From Lentisphaeria bacterium (GTDB lineage: Bacteria; Verrucomicrobiota; Lentisphaeria; Victivallales; Victivallaceae), in NCBI GenBank assembly GCA_900768505.1, contig CAAGED010000029.1:1-53791 (forward strand): a DNA stretch of 53,791 nt. The letters are read 5' to 3'. This document shows positions 17,194-24,272 of this stretch, piece by piece. Under the pieces are notes generated by a model. It saw nothing but the letters and a program-made list of their open reading frames with translations. It did no database searches and was not told the DNA's origin. The first letter of the stretch is position 1. Every line of letters begins with the position of its first letter. Position numbers and translations under genes: made by a program.

Positions 17194-19194
17194 TCAAACC
17201 CGCCTGGATCGGTTCCAACTTGATTTAAACCTAACAAGCCAGATAAAAATCAGTAGGAAAAATCCACCTGATATTAACGCACCCCAAATATATTTTTCCT
17301 GATTTTTCCCGCGGTGGCGTTGGGAAATTTGAGTTGCAATGTGTTCCGGCAGAGTGGAAATTGTTTCGTTAAGGTTGGCGACAAACTGCGCCGAATGGTT
17401 TGATAGATATTGCGGCAAACCGGGCAATGTGCGCTCCATTAAGGTGTTAAGTAAAATGACACCGCCGGCAATTTTACAGGTCAAACGCCACGTTGCCGGC
17501 GTAAGTTGATGCCAGTGGGTGTTGACAGTAAAGAATGGATGGGCAATTTTTTTGGTGCCCAAGACAACTCCACGGGCGGAGGTAATTGCCAGTTGGCGTA
17601 GTTTTATCAGGTTTTGGAAGTTGTGCACTTGTCGCAACTCATTGACGGCGGCAGGTTTTATGCCCTTGGTTGTCCTGGTGAGTATGCCGTTTGCTGCCAA
17701 CTCCTTGACCGTTTTTTTTATGGCAGTCTTGCCGCCGGTAACGGCGGCGGTTTTTGCGGCGGTAAGTCCGGCTGAACTGCCGGCGGAGGCAAGCAGCAAG
17801 GCACAATCGGCAACATCCAGAGCGGCAAATCCGATTTCGTTCCATTCGCATGGATACCCTTGCGACCAATTGTCGGCGACCGTGGCGATTCCGCCCACAA
17901 ACGGGCATAATTCGAGAAATGAGGTTTCGATGTCGCGTAATTTTCCCTCAGAATCGAAGTAGCGATCAACCCAGGCTACATTATCCGCCAATTTCGTAAA
18001 TGCCTCCTGCTGGAAGTGCCCGATCATCGGAATTAACCGGAATCCGACCTCCGGCTTGGCCAGAAAATATTTAAATTCAGGCGTTTCCCGATAATCCAGC
18101 AAAATGGCATACCCTAAATCTCCATAAGTTGTCAATACCTTGCCGGCCTGCCGGAGCAGCATGTCGCTTTTTCCGTATTCACTGAGCAGGAATGCGGCGA
18201 TATTGGTATTGCCGAAATCCGACATGATTTTTTCGCTGTAAGCCGGGAGGCGGCGATCCAGCTCCAGTACGCCGGGTTGCTCTTGTGCTTGACGCCAGAG
18301 ATTTGGCTTCACCTGTTGCAGGGTGGCGAGGTAGAGGCCGTATTCTTGATTGTCGGGATAATTAGTTGTGGCATCCGGATTAATCGCCATAATGCAGAAA
18401 AACTCCCAAATCGGCAGCTTTTGGCGTTGCGCCAATTGGAGAGCCTCGGAATTTTGAACAAGAATTGGCAGTACCAAACTGTAAATATCCGGTAAATCCG
18501 CATTCAATGTGTCATCCCCTCTTTGCTCGTTGACTGCATTGAATAACGCAGTTACCACCTCCGGTGCCGCTTGCGCCGCCTTCAAGTAGGTTATAATAGA
18601 CCGTGATACTTCGGAGGCGTCAAGCTCTTCATCATAAATCAGGGTTGCTCCCAGCAAGGCGGAGAGGCAGTCGTTATGTTGTTGATAAAAATACCATAAA
18701 TTTGGATGAGCTTTCAACGCCCAAAAAACCGGTACTGCCATCGGGTCGTCAATCAGCAGTTGCCGGCTCTCGGAACCAAGTTGTTTTATGGCGGCAATGG
18801 TGTTCAAATATTGCTGGAGCAACTCCGGCGAACCGGTTTGGTTAAGTAATTGGAAATTGGTGGATTGGTTTTTCAGAAATGTTTTGAAGTCACCGCCGGA
18901 ATCGGCGATTTGTATTGCCAGTTCGGTAAGTTTCGCCAACGGCATTCCATTGGGAAAACGTTGCTGATCCCGGGCAAATTCCGCCACGGCGTGCAGTGTG
19001 TTGCCGCGATAATAATCCATGGTTATCCGCAACGCTTCCCTGGCCCTGTTATCTTGTATGGCGGCATATTTTTGTGCCAGACTGGGATCGGCGTTCAGTA
19101 AATCCCGCTCAAATTTTTCCGTTGCATACTCATCCGAATTGTTGTTGAATAAAAAAAAGGCAATGCTGAACATTGCAATGGTCAGTGCGGCCAA
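17194..19194 (-). CDS. Large unknown membrane-anchored protein
   Basis: This 666-residue protein is not recognised. There is an N-terminal hydrophobic segment (LTIAMFSIAFFLF), then a helical soluble region of about 400 residues. A small-residue-rich stretch (CALLLASAGSSAGLTAAKTAA) near 455-475 follows, with a possible membrane segment near 575-590 and a clear one near the C-terminus (about 640-658). The start is uncertain. The frame begins at TTG 19194 with no SD, and the frame stays open upstream through a T-rich tract to a TAA. The ATG at 19173 is another candidate. It is coupled to the following gene. Confidence 0.65.
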   Translation of the reverse strand: MAALTIAMFSIAFFLFNNNSDEYATEKFERDLLNADPSLAQKYAAIQDNRAREALRITMDYYRGNTLHAVAEFARDQQRFPNGMPLAKLTELAIQIADSGGDFKTFLKNQSTNFQLLNQTGSPELLQQYLNTIAAIKQLGSESRQLLIDDPMAVPVFWALKAHPNLWYFYQQHNDCLSALLGATLIYDEELDASEVSRSIITYLKAAQAAPEVVTALFNAVNEQRGDDTLNADLPDIYSLVLPILVQNSEALQLAQRQKLPIWEFFCIMAINPDATTNYPDNQEYGLYLATLQQVKPNLWRQAQEQPGVLELDRRLPAYSEKIMSDFGNTNIAAFLLSEYGKSDMLLRQAGKVLTTYGDLGYAILLDYRETPEFKYFLAKPEVGFRLIPMIGHFQQEAFTKLADNVAWVDRYFDSEGKLRDIETSFLELCPFVGGIATVADNWSQGYPCEWNEIGFAALDVADCALLLASAGSSAGLTAAKTAAVTGGKTAIKKTVKELAANGILTRTTKGIKPAAVNELRQVHNFQNLIKLRQLAITSARGVVLGTKKIAHPFFTVNTHWHQLTPATWRLTCKIAGGVILLNTLMERTLPGLPQYLSNHSAQFVANLNETISTLPEHIATQISQRHRGKNQEKYIWGALISGGFFLLIFIWLVRFKSSWNRSRRV

Positions 19195-19637
19195 TAAAAT
19201 TTTTAAAAAAAAAAGTATAAAAAAACATATTGCCCATTATCTCAGGTTGAATTGTCGATGTCGTTTGATTTTAAGGATACCTTCATTAATTGAGAAACTT
19301 GGTAAAAAATCTCTTTTGTCCGCATCCGTAACCTTGCGCGTGTCTGGTTACCTCCGGTAGCCAAACACTTGCAAAATTACAGCTTCGAAACACAATAAAT
19401 CATTTTTTAGTGCAAGCCACTTAATAGAGATGTTCTTAATATAAACTTGCCCGGCTTCATTTCAAGTTGAATCCGAATTTTTTTTGCTTCGGGAGATGGT
19501 AAAATTTTTATCAATCGGCATTTATATCTTTGCTGGTCTTGTTCATTATTTATTTTATTTTATCATAATTATGGTTGCTTTTGTGTAAATAAAGATTAAG
19601 TTTTTTATATGGAGAAAATATTAATCAGGGGGGAAAA
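19195..19637. other. Intergenic region with a structured hairpin
   Basis: These 443 bases lie between the divergent unknown membrane gene and ppk2. They are AT-rich and hold no convincing gene. The main structure is the imperfect hairpin at 19334-19374. Candidate promoters for ppk2 (for example TTGTTC then TATCAT) are too weak to call. A very strong ribosome site (AGGGGGGA) lies just before ppk2. Confidence 0.5.
19334..19374. ncRNA. Candidate structured RNA element
   Basis: A 16-bp imperfect hairpin is seen. TTGC pairs with GCAA, GTGT with ACAC, and TGGTTACC with GGTAGCCA (one G-U), closed by a 3-nt loop TCC, with small internal loops between the helices. A competing pairing, GTAACC (19328-19333) with GGTTAC (19346-19351), would break it. 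No known family was recognised, and it could be an untranscribed inverted repeat. Confidence 0.3.
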
Positions 19638-20516
19638 ATGAATTTTTATGACAAATTAGTGGTTAAGTCCGGCAAAAAATTGGATTTGAACAAATTTGAC
19701 CCGGAGGAGTGTTTCAATTGGACGCAGGCGGAGGAAATTAAAGGACGAATTGAAAAAAATGTTCGGAAACTGCTGAATTTGCAATACAAACTTTACGCCG
19801 AAAATCGTCAATCCCTGCTGATTGTGCTTCAGGCAATGGACGCCGGCGGCAAGGATGGCGTAATCAATAATGTGATCGCTCCGTTAAATCCCCAGGGATG
19901 TCGTTGTATATCATTTAAAGTTCCTTCGACCTTGGAGGCGGCTCATGATTTTTTATGGCGGGAACATTTGGTCGCTCCCAAAAACGGCGAATTGGTGGTA
20001 TTCAACCGATCGCATTACGAGGGCGTGCTGGTTGAGCGGGTGCATGGCAATTTGAGCAGTAAGCAGCTGCAGAACCGGTTTGATTTGATTAATGATTTTG
20101 AACAGCTTCTGCTTAGCAATCGCACCAGGGTGGTGAAGTTTTATTTGCATATCAGCAAGGACGAACAACTGCGACGTTTTGGCGAGCGGCTGGACGACCC
20201 GGAAAAGCATTGGAAAATATCTGAAAACGATTATAAAGAGCGCGAATATTGGGATGATTATATGGTGGCATTTGGCGATGCGCTGGCCAATTGTTCAACT
20301 AAACATGCTCCATGGTTTATTATTCCAGCAAATAACAAGGATTTTCGCAATTTGGCAGTGTCGGAGATTTTAGTGGAGACGCTGGAAAAAATGGACCCCC
20401 GCATTCCGGAAGCAACCGTTGACGTGGCGGCAATCCGCCGCCTTTATTATGGCGCCGCTGCCGAATCATTGGCTGATAAGGCGGAAGCGGCTGCCGTTAC
20501 ACATAAAAAACGTTGA
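19638..20516 (+). CDS. ppk2: Polyphosphate kinase 2 family protein
   Basis: This 292-residue PPK2-family enzyme transfers phosphate from polyphosphate to a nucleoside mono- or diphosphate. It has Walker A MDAGGKDG (67-74), the catalytic FNRSHYEGVL (122-131) and a lid region with ERLDDPEKHWK. Length and N-terminus (KLDLNKFDP) resemble the TIGR03709 group, often acting as polyphosphate:AMP or ADP phosphotransferase, but the exact class cannot be set by eye. The ribosome site is strong. It is convergent with the next gene, with only 13 bp between them. Confidence 0.9.
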   Translation: MNFYDKLVVKSGKKLDLNKFDPEECFNWTQAEEIKGRIEKNVRKLLNLQYKLYAENRQSLLIVLQAMDAGGKDGVINNVIAPLNPQGCRCISFKVPSTLEAAHDFLWREHLVAPKNGELVVFNRSHYEGVLVERVHGNLSSKQLQNRFDLINDFEQLLLSNRTRVVKFYLHISKDEQLRRFGERLDDPEKHWKISENDYKEREYWDDYMVAFGDALANCSTKHAPWFIIPANNKDFRNLAVSEILVETLEKMDPRIPEATVDVAAIRRLYYGAAAESLADKAEAAAVTHKKR

Positions 20517-20529
20517 ACATGTAAAAAAA

Positions 20530-20751
20530 TTATTTGGAATTCAGATTTATTGGAACTAATTTGCAGCGGCAGTTGGGATGCAGCGGCAGCTCCGGGCAAT
20601 CGGCGGAATCGGCGGCAAAAATTTTGCCGTCCAGCTCCTGACAGCGTGGGCAGACATTTCCGGTGTGATCACATTTAAACTGCAATTGCTGGTGCTGATA
20701 ATGGTTACGATCCAAACGGGTAAGTTTTTTTGTCAATTCAAAATTATTCAT
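20530..20751 (-). CDS. Small Cys-rich protein with MuF-like zinc motif
   Basis: This 73-residue protein has six cysteines. The C-terminal half, CPRCQELDGKIF followed by HPNCRCKL, matches the motif at the end of phage Mu gpF-like head morphogenesis proteins (C-x2-C-x2-LDGK ... HPNCRC), where it probably binds zinc. Here it stands alone without the long N-terminal domain and with no phage genes nearby. The ATG at 20751 has a strong AGGAGGT site at 6-8 nt. An ATG 18 codons earlier lacks one. It may be a domesticated or independently used zinc-binding module; the function is unknown. Confidence 0.7.
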   Translation of the reverse strand: MNNFELTKKLTRLDRNHYQHQQLQFKCDHTGNVCPRCQELDGKIFAADSADCPELPLHPNCRCKLVPINLNSK

Positions 20752-20814
20752 GTCGTTACCTCCTGATGGTTTAATTTCGGGCTTTATGCATGATAATTTT
20801 GTCAACCAAATTCA

Positions 20815-20856
20815 AAATAAAAAAGGCAGCATTGCTTCATAAGAAACAATGTTGCC
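20815..20856 (-). terminator. Rho-independent terminator after hydG
   Basis: On the minus strand a 10-bp stem GGCAACATTG / CAATGCTGCC (one G-U) with a 12-nt loop is followed directly by TTTTTTATTTT. It lies 19 bp past the hydG stop codon. Confidence 0.85.
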
Positions 20857-20874
20857 TGAATTCTTTTATAAGGT

Positions 20875-22293
20875 TTAGAAACGGAAATCCCGCTCGCCAT
20901 GAATCATTTTATCAATAAATTCTTCCGCTTTTTTCCTGGCGGTTAAATTCGGGATATTGCACAACTGGGCGGCAATCACCTTCTCGCCGGCACTTGCCGT
21001 CTCCGGTTTGGCGTAGTCCAGCAAATACTCTTTCAATGTAATCAACGCATTTGGGAGGCAGCAGTTGGAAATTTGCCCAGTCTTGGCCAAACTCATGAAA
21101 CGATCTCCCGTACGGCCGGCCCGGTAACAAGCAGTGCAGAAACTGGGAATATAACCCAAATCCAGCAACCATTTGATTATTTCGTCCAGTGAACGGTGGT
21201 CATTGACATCAAACTGCGCGGAATTTTCTTCCGGCTTCTCCTCTTCGGCATAACCGCCGACGCTGGTGCGGGAGCCGCCGCTGATTTGAGAAACTCCTAA
21301 TTTCAGAACCATTTCCCTGGCTTGTTTGGATTCCCGGGTGGAGATAATCAATCCGGTGTAGGGTACTGCCACGCGCAATACGGCCACAATTTTGGCAAAA
21401 TCCTCGTCCTTGACCGCATGAGGAAATTCCATGGGGTCAATGTCATCCGCCGGTCGAATCCGCGGTACGCTGATGGTGTGCGGTCCGACGCCCTTGTAGG
21501 CTTCCAAATGTTCAGCGTGCATCAGGAGCGCGGTGAAGTCGTATTTTGAATCGTACAACCCGAAAAGCACACCCACACCCACATCGTCAATTCCACCCTC
21601 CATTGCCCGGTCCATTGCCTCGGTATGATATGCGTAATCCTTCTTGGGGCCGGTGGGATGCAGTTTTTCGTAGGTTGGGCGGTGGTAGGTCTCCTGGAAG
21701 AGAATATAAGTGCCAATTCCGGCATCTTTCAACTTCTTATAATTTTCCACCGTGGTGGCGGCGATGTTGACGTTCACCCGGCGGATTACGCCGTTTTTGT
21801 GTGCGGTTTTGTAGATGGTTTTTATGCTTTCGAGAATATACTCCAGCGGATTATTCTGAGGATCTTCGCCGGATTCGATGGCTAGACGTTTGTGACCCAT
21901 ATCCTGCAGGGCGATCACCTCGGCGGCAATCTCCTCCTGAGTGAGTTTTTTCCGGCAGATATGTTTGTTTTTCATGTGATACGGGCAGTACACACAACCA
22001 TTCACACAATAATTAGAGAGATATAAAGGGGCAAAAAGCACAATTCGATTGCCGTAGATGTGCTGCTTGATTTTCTTGGCCAGTGCAAAAATCTTCTGAT
22101 TGAGTTCCTCGTCCTGACACTCCAGCAGTAGCAATGCTTCCCGGTGATTCAACCCTTTGAAATCGCCTGCCCGCTCAATTATGGATTTGATCAAGTCGCG
22201 GTTTTTACAATTATCGGCGGCGAATTTCATGCTGGCGCGGATTTCCGCGTCATCGATAAAATTGTCGGCAACCGGTGAAAATTTGTCGTACAT
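20875..22293 (-). CDS. hydG: [FeFe]-hydrogenase maturase HydG
   Basis: HydG is a radical SAM tyrosine lyase. It splits tyrosine to p-cresol, CO and cyanide for the diiron centre of [FeFe]-hydrogenase. The 472-residue length is normal. The radical-SAM cluster motif CVNGCVYC (C96, C100, C103) and the second-cluster C-terminal motif C386-x2-C389-x22-C412, which separates HydG from ThiH, are both intact. The ATG at 22293 has GGGAG upstream. No hydE, hydF or hydrogenase structural gene lies nearby, so the rest of the pathway must be elsewhere. It implies anaerobic hydrogen metabolism. Confidence 0.95.
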   Translation of the reverse strand: MYDKFSPVADNFIDDAEIRASMKFAADNCKNRDLIKSIIERAGDFKGLNHREALLLLECQDEELNQKIFALAKKIKQHIYGNRIVLFAPLYLSNYCVNGCVYCPYHMKNKHICRKKLTQEEIAAEVIALQDMGHKRLAIESGEDPQNNPLEYILESIKTIYKTAHKNGVIRRVNVNIAATTVENYKKLKDAGIGTYILFQETYHRPTYEKLHPTGPKKDYAYHTEAMDRAMEGGIDDVGVGVLFGLYDSKYDFTALLMHAEHLEAYKGVGPHTISVPRIRPADDIDPMEFPHAVKDEDFAKIVAVLRVAVPYTGLIISTRESKQAREMVLKLGVSQISGGSRTSVGGYAEEEKPEENSAQFDVNDHRSLDEIIKWLLDLGYIPSFCTACYRAGRTGDRFMSLAKTGQISNCCLPNALITLKEYLLDYAKPETASAGEKVIAAQLCNIPNLTARKKAEEFIDKMIHGERDFRF

Positions 22294-22599
22294 TTGAACA
22301 CTCCCAAGCTAGATCGGAAAATAATATTTTTGATCACTTGAGCCGGAACCGATCTTTTCCGGCTGACGGTAATAATTATGTCTTGCAACACATTATATTG
22401 TTGTTGTTTCGGAGCATAACACAACATGAGCAAGGACGGATAGATTTAATATTTCGCCATTGACTAATCTTTTCAAACCTGAACAACCACAATAAAACTT
22501 ACCATTAATTACCGAAAAATCAACATGAAGTGTGAAATTTCATGCTGATTTTCGGTAATATTTTCCGCATTTACGCTCTGCAGATATATTTGTGCCGTA
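22294..22599. other. Intergenic region between trpB and hydG
   Basis: This 306-bp stretch holds the putative hydG promoter, with -10 TATAAT on the minus strand at 22397-22392 and only a weak -35 (TTATGC). It also has a short leader hairpin, GCCGGAA / TTCCGGC at 22342-22363, and the long trpB-terminal hairpin at 22508-22559. No reading frame looks like a gene. Confidence 0.5.
22508..22559 (-). terminator. Long hairpin downstream of trpB, probable terminator
   Basis: Arms ATTACCGAAAAATCAACATGAA and their near-complement at 22539-22559 form about 20 bp with one bulge and one wobble pair. The loop is about 9 nt. It lies 41 bp past the trpB stop. The following T-tract on the minus strand (TTAATGGTAAGTTTTATT) is poor, so termination may be inefficient or the hairpin may mainly protect the mRNA end. 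Confidence 0.45.
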
Positions 22600-23967
22600 T
22601 TAGATTTGCGGCAAGCGGCTGAAGCTCTTTGCTAATTCTGCGTCAGTTGGAATGTAGTCGCCCATGATTCCGTCGTTGAATTTTTGGTAGGCGGTCATGT
22701 CGAAGTAACCCGTACCGGTTAAACCGAAAACAATATTTTTACTTTCACCGCTCTCCCGGCATTTTATCGCTTCGTCAATGGCTACCCTAATGGCATGACT
22801 GCTCTCCGGCGCCGGCAGCGTGCCCTCAACTTGGGCAAATTGCTTGGCGGCGGCGAATACGCTGGTCTGCTCCACTGCCACTGCTTCCATCAGTCCGTCG
22901 TCGTACAATTGGGAGAGAATCGGGCTCATGCCGTGGTAACGCAGTCCACCGGCGTGACTGGAGGAGGGCATAAAACTGCTGCCAAGAGTGTACATTTTGG
23001 CTAGTGGGCAAACCCGGCCGGTGTCGCAGAAGTCGTAGGCAAATTTGCCCCGGGTCAAACTGGGGCAGGAGGCTGGCTCAACCGCAATAAAACGATAATC
23101 AGCCTCGCCGCGGAGTTTTTCGCCCATAAACGGTGAAATCAAGCCGCCCAAATTGGAGCCGCCTCCGGCGCAGCCGATGATAATATCCGGCTTAATGTTG
23201 TATTTTCGCAACGCAGTCTGGGTTTCCAGGCCGATAATTGTTTGGTGGAGCAGCACCTGGTTGAGCACTGAGCCGAGAACGTACCGGAATCCAGGATGTG
23301 CTAATGCCGCTTCCACTGCTTCGGAGATTGCGCAGCCCAAACTGCCGTTGGTGTCAGGAAATTCGCTCAGAATTTGGCGTCCGATTTCAGTGGTGGTGGA
23401 TGGCGACGGCGTTACCGTTGCGCCGTAAGTGCGCATGACCTCCCGGCGGAATGGTTTTTGCTCGTAAGAGACCTTCACCATAAACACATGGCAGGCTAAT
23501 TCAAAAAATCCACAGGCCATGGAGAGCGCCGTACCCCATTGTCCGGCGCCGGTTTCGGTAGTTACGCCTTTCAAGCCCTGCTTCTTGGCGTAGTAGGCCT
23601 GGGCGATGGCGGAGTTGAGTTTATGGCTGCCGGAAGTATTGTTGCCCTCGAATTTGTAGTAAATTTTAGCCGGAGTTTTCAAGGCTTTCTCCAGAAAATA
23701 AGCACGTACCAACGGGGCAGGGCGATACATTTTGTAGAAATTAAGAATCTCTTGCGGAATATCAAAATATGCCGTTTCGTCGTCCAGTTCCTGCTTGACC
23801 AATTCATCGCAGAACACCGGGAGAAGCTCCTCGTAAGTCATGGGTTTTTTGGTGGCCGGATTGAGCAGTTTGCCGGGTTTGTTTTTCATATCGGCGCGAA
23901 CGTTATACCATTGGGGTGGCATTTCGTTTTCGTTCAAATAAATTTTGTAGGGTATTGCTTCACTCAT
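22600..23967 (-). CDS. trpB: Tryptophan synthase beta chain, TrpB2 type
   Basis: This is a 455-residue PLP enzyme joining indole and serine to tryptophan. The long N-terminus (YNVRADM, RPAPLVRA) marks the TrpB2 branch, often stand-alone and considered an indole-salvage form. The PLP lysine is K116 in GSHKLNS, and the phosphate-binding GCAGGGSNLGG is visible. The ATG at 23967 follows AAGGAG, while an ATG 9 codons upstream lacks a site. No trpA or other trp gene adjoins. Its long leader encodes a Trp-rich peptide with two terminator-type hairpins, so expression is very likely set by attenuation. Confidence 0.92.
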   Translation of the reverse strand: MSEAIPYKIYLNENEMPPQWYNVRADMKNKPGKLLNPATKKPMTYEELLPVFCDELVKQELDDETAYFDIPQEILNFYKMYRPAPLVRAYFLEKALKTPAKIYYKFEGNNTSGSHKLNSAIAQAYYAKKQGLKGVTTETGAGQWGTALSMACGFFELACHVFMVKVSYEQKPFRREVMRTYGATVTPSPSTTTEIGRQILSEFPDTNGSLGCAISEAVEAALAHPGFRYVLGSVLNQVLLHQTIIGLETQTALRKYNIKPDIIIGCAGGGSNLGGLISPFMGEKLRGEADYRFIAVEPASCPSLTRGKFAYDFCDTGRVCPLAKMYTLGSSFMPSSSHAGGLRYHGMSPILSQLYDDGLMEAVAVEQTSVFAAAKQFAQVEGTLPAPESSHAIRVAIDEAIKCRESGESKNIVFGLTGTGYFDMTAYQKFNDGIMGDYIPTDAELAKSFSRLPQI

Positions 23968-24040
23968 TTTTAATCTCCTTGCCTGCTTGGCCAAAAAATA
24001 TTTTAAATAAATTTTAATAATGCCTAATTATTAAATCAAA

Positions 24041-24080
24041 ATAAAAAACCTTCCGCAACAATTCAGTCGAGGAAGGTTTT
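24041..24080 (-). terminator. trpB attenuator, distal terminator hairpin
   Basis: On the minus strand AAAACCTTCC (24080-24071) pairs perfectly with GGAAGGTTTT (24054-24045), with a 16-nt loop, followed by TTTTTTATTTT overlapping the arm. This is a good intrinsic terminator between the leader peptide and trpB, 74 bp before the trpB start. Its loop contains GTTGCG, complementary to CGCAAT in the preceding hairpin, so the two could compete. Confidence 0.75.
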
Positions 24081-24081
24081 T

Positions 24082-24108
24082 AAAAACGGATTGCGCTTAC
24101 CAATCCGT
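24082..24108 (-). terminator. trpB attenuator, proximal hairpin
   Basis: On the minus strand ACGGATTG (24108-24101) pairs with CAATCCGT (24093-24086), 7-nt loop, followed by TTTT. The upstream arm overlaps CTGACGG (24111-24105), which is also complementary to CCGTCGG (24149-24143) inside the leader-peptide coding region just after the Trp codons. That gives mutually exclusive structures, as expected of a ribosome-controlled attenuator. Confidence 0.65.
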
Positions 24109-24136
24109 CAGTATCGCATTTTTTTACACGAACAAC

Positions 24137-24208
24137 TCAGCCCCGACGGTTTTGACGCCAGCGCCACCACAAGCAGTTGATTGTTAAATTGTCAATGTAA
24201 GTTTTCAT
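24137..24208 (-). CDS. Trp leader peptide upstream of trpB
   Basis: This 23-codon reading frame begins MKTYIDNL and ends CLWWRWRQNRRG. Three Trp codons occur at positions 14, 15 and 17, a pattern like the WWR of E. coli TrpL. Tryptophan is the rarest common residue, so three in four codons directly before attenuator hairpins and a tryptophan synthase gene is strong evidence of a regulatory leader. There is no Shine-Dalgarno. The promoter's -10 ends 9 bp before the ATG, so the transcript should begin within about two bases of the start codon and be read as a leaderless mRNA. Translation itself is not demonstrated. Confidence 0.85.
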   Translation of the reverse strand: MKTYIDNLTINCLWWRWRQNRRG

Positions 24209-24216
24209 AATGCTTT

Positions 24217-24245
24217 ATTATAATTCCAGTTTAAGTAGTTGTCAA
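24217..24245 (-). promoter_or_regulatory. Consensus sigma-70 promoter of the trp leader
   Basis: On the minus strand a perfect -35 TTGACA (24245-24240), a 17-bp spacer and a perfect -10 TATAAT (24222-24217) are present. Transcription should start around 24210, almost at the leader-peptide ATG (24208). It lies only 28 bp past the carB stop, with no clear terminator between. Confidence 0.85.
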
Positions 24246-24256
24246 ACTGGAATTAT
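24220..24256. promoter_or_regulatory. Palindromic operator candidate over the trp promoter
   Basis: Perfect 13-bp arms ATAATTCCAGTTT (24220-24232) and AAACTGGAATTAT (24244-24256) are separated by 11 bp. They span both promoter boxes: one arm covers most of the -10 box and the other overlaps the -35. It does not resemble the E. coli TrpR operator (GTACTAGTTAACTAGTAC). A repressor that occludes the promoter is a reasonable reading, and the inverted repeat could also act as an RNA hairpin at the end of the carB transcript. Confidence 0.5.
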
Positions 24257-24272
24257 GAAAAAAATCCATTTT

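Noticed and set aside
22342..22363. Leader hairpin of hydG as a riboswitch
   Set aside because: It is a simple 7-bp stem without the conserved core of any riboswitch class I recognise.
24041..24108. The tandem hairpins as ordinary carB terminators
   Set aside because: They lie downstream of a separate consensus promoter and a Trp-rich leader peptide, so attenuation of trpB explains them better. They may still stop carB read-through.
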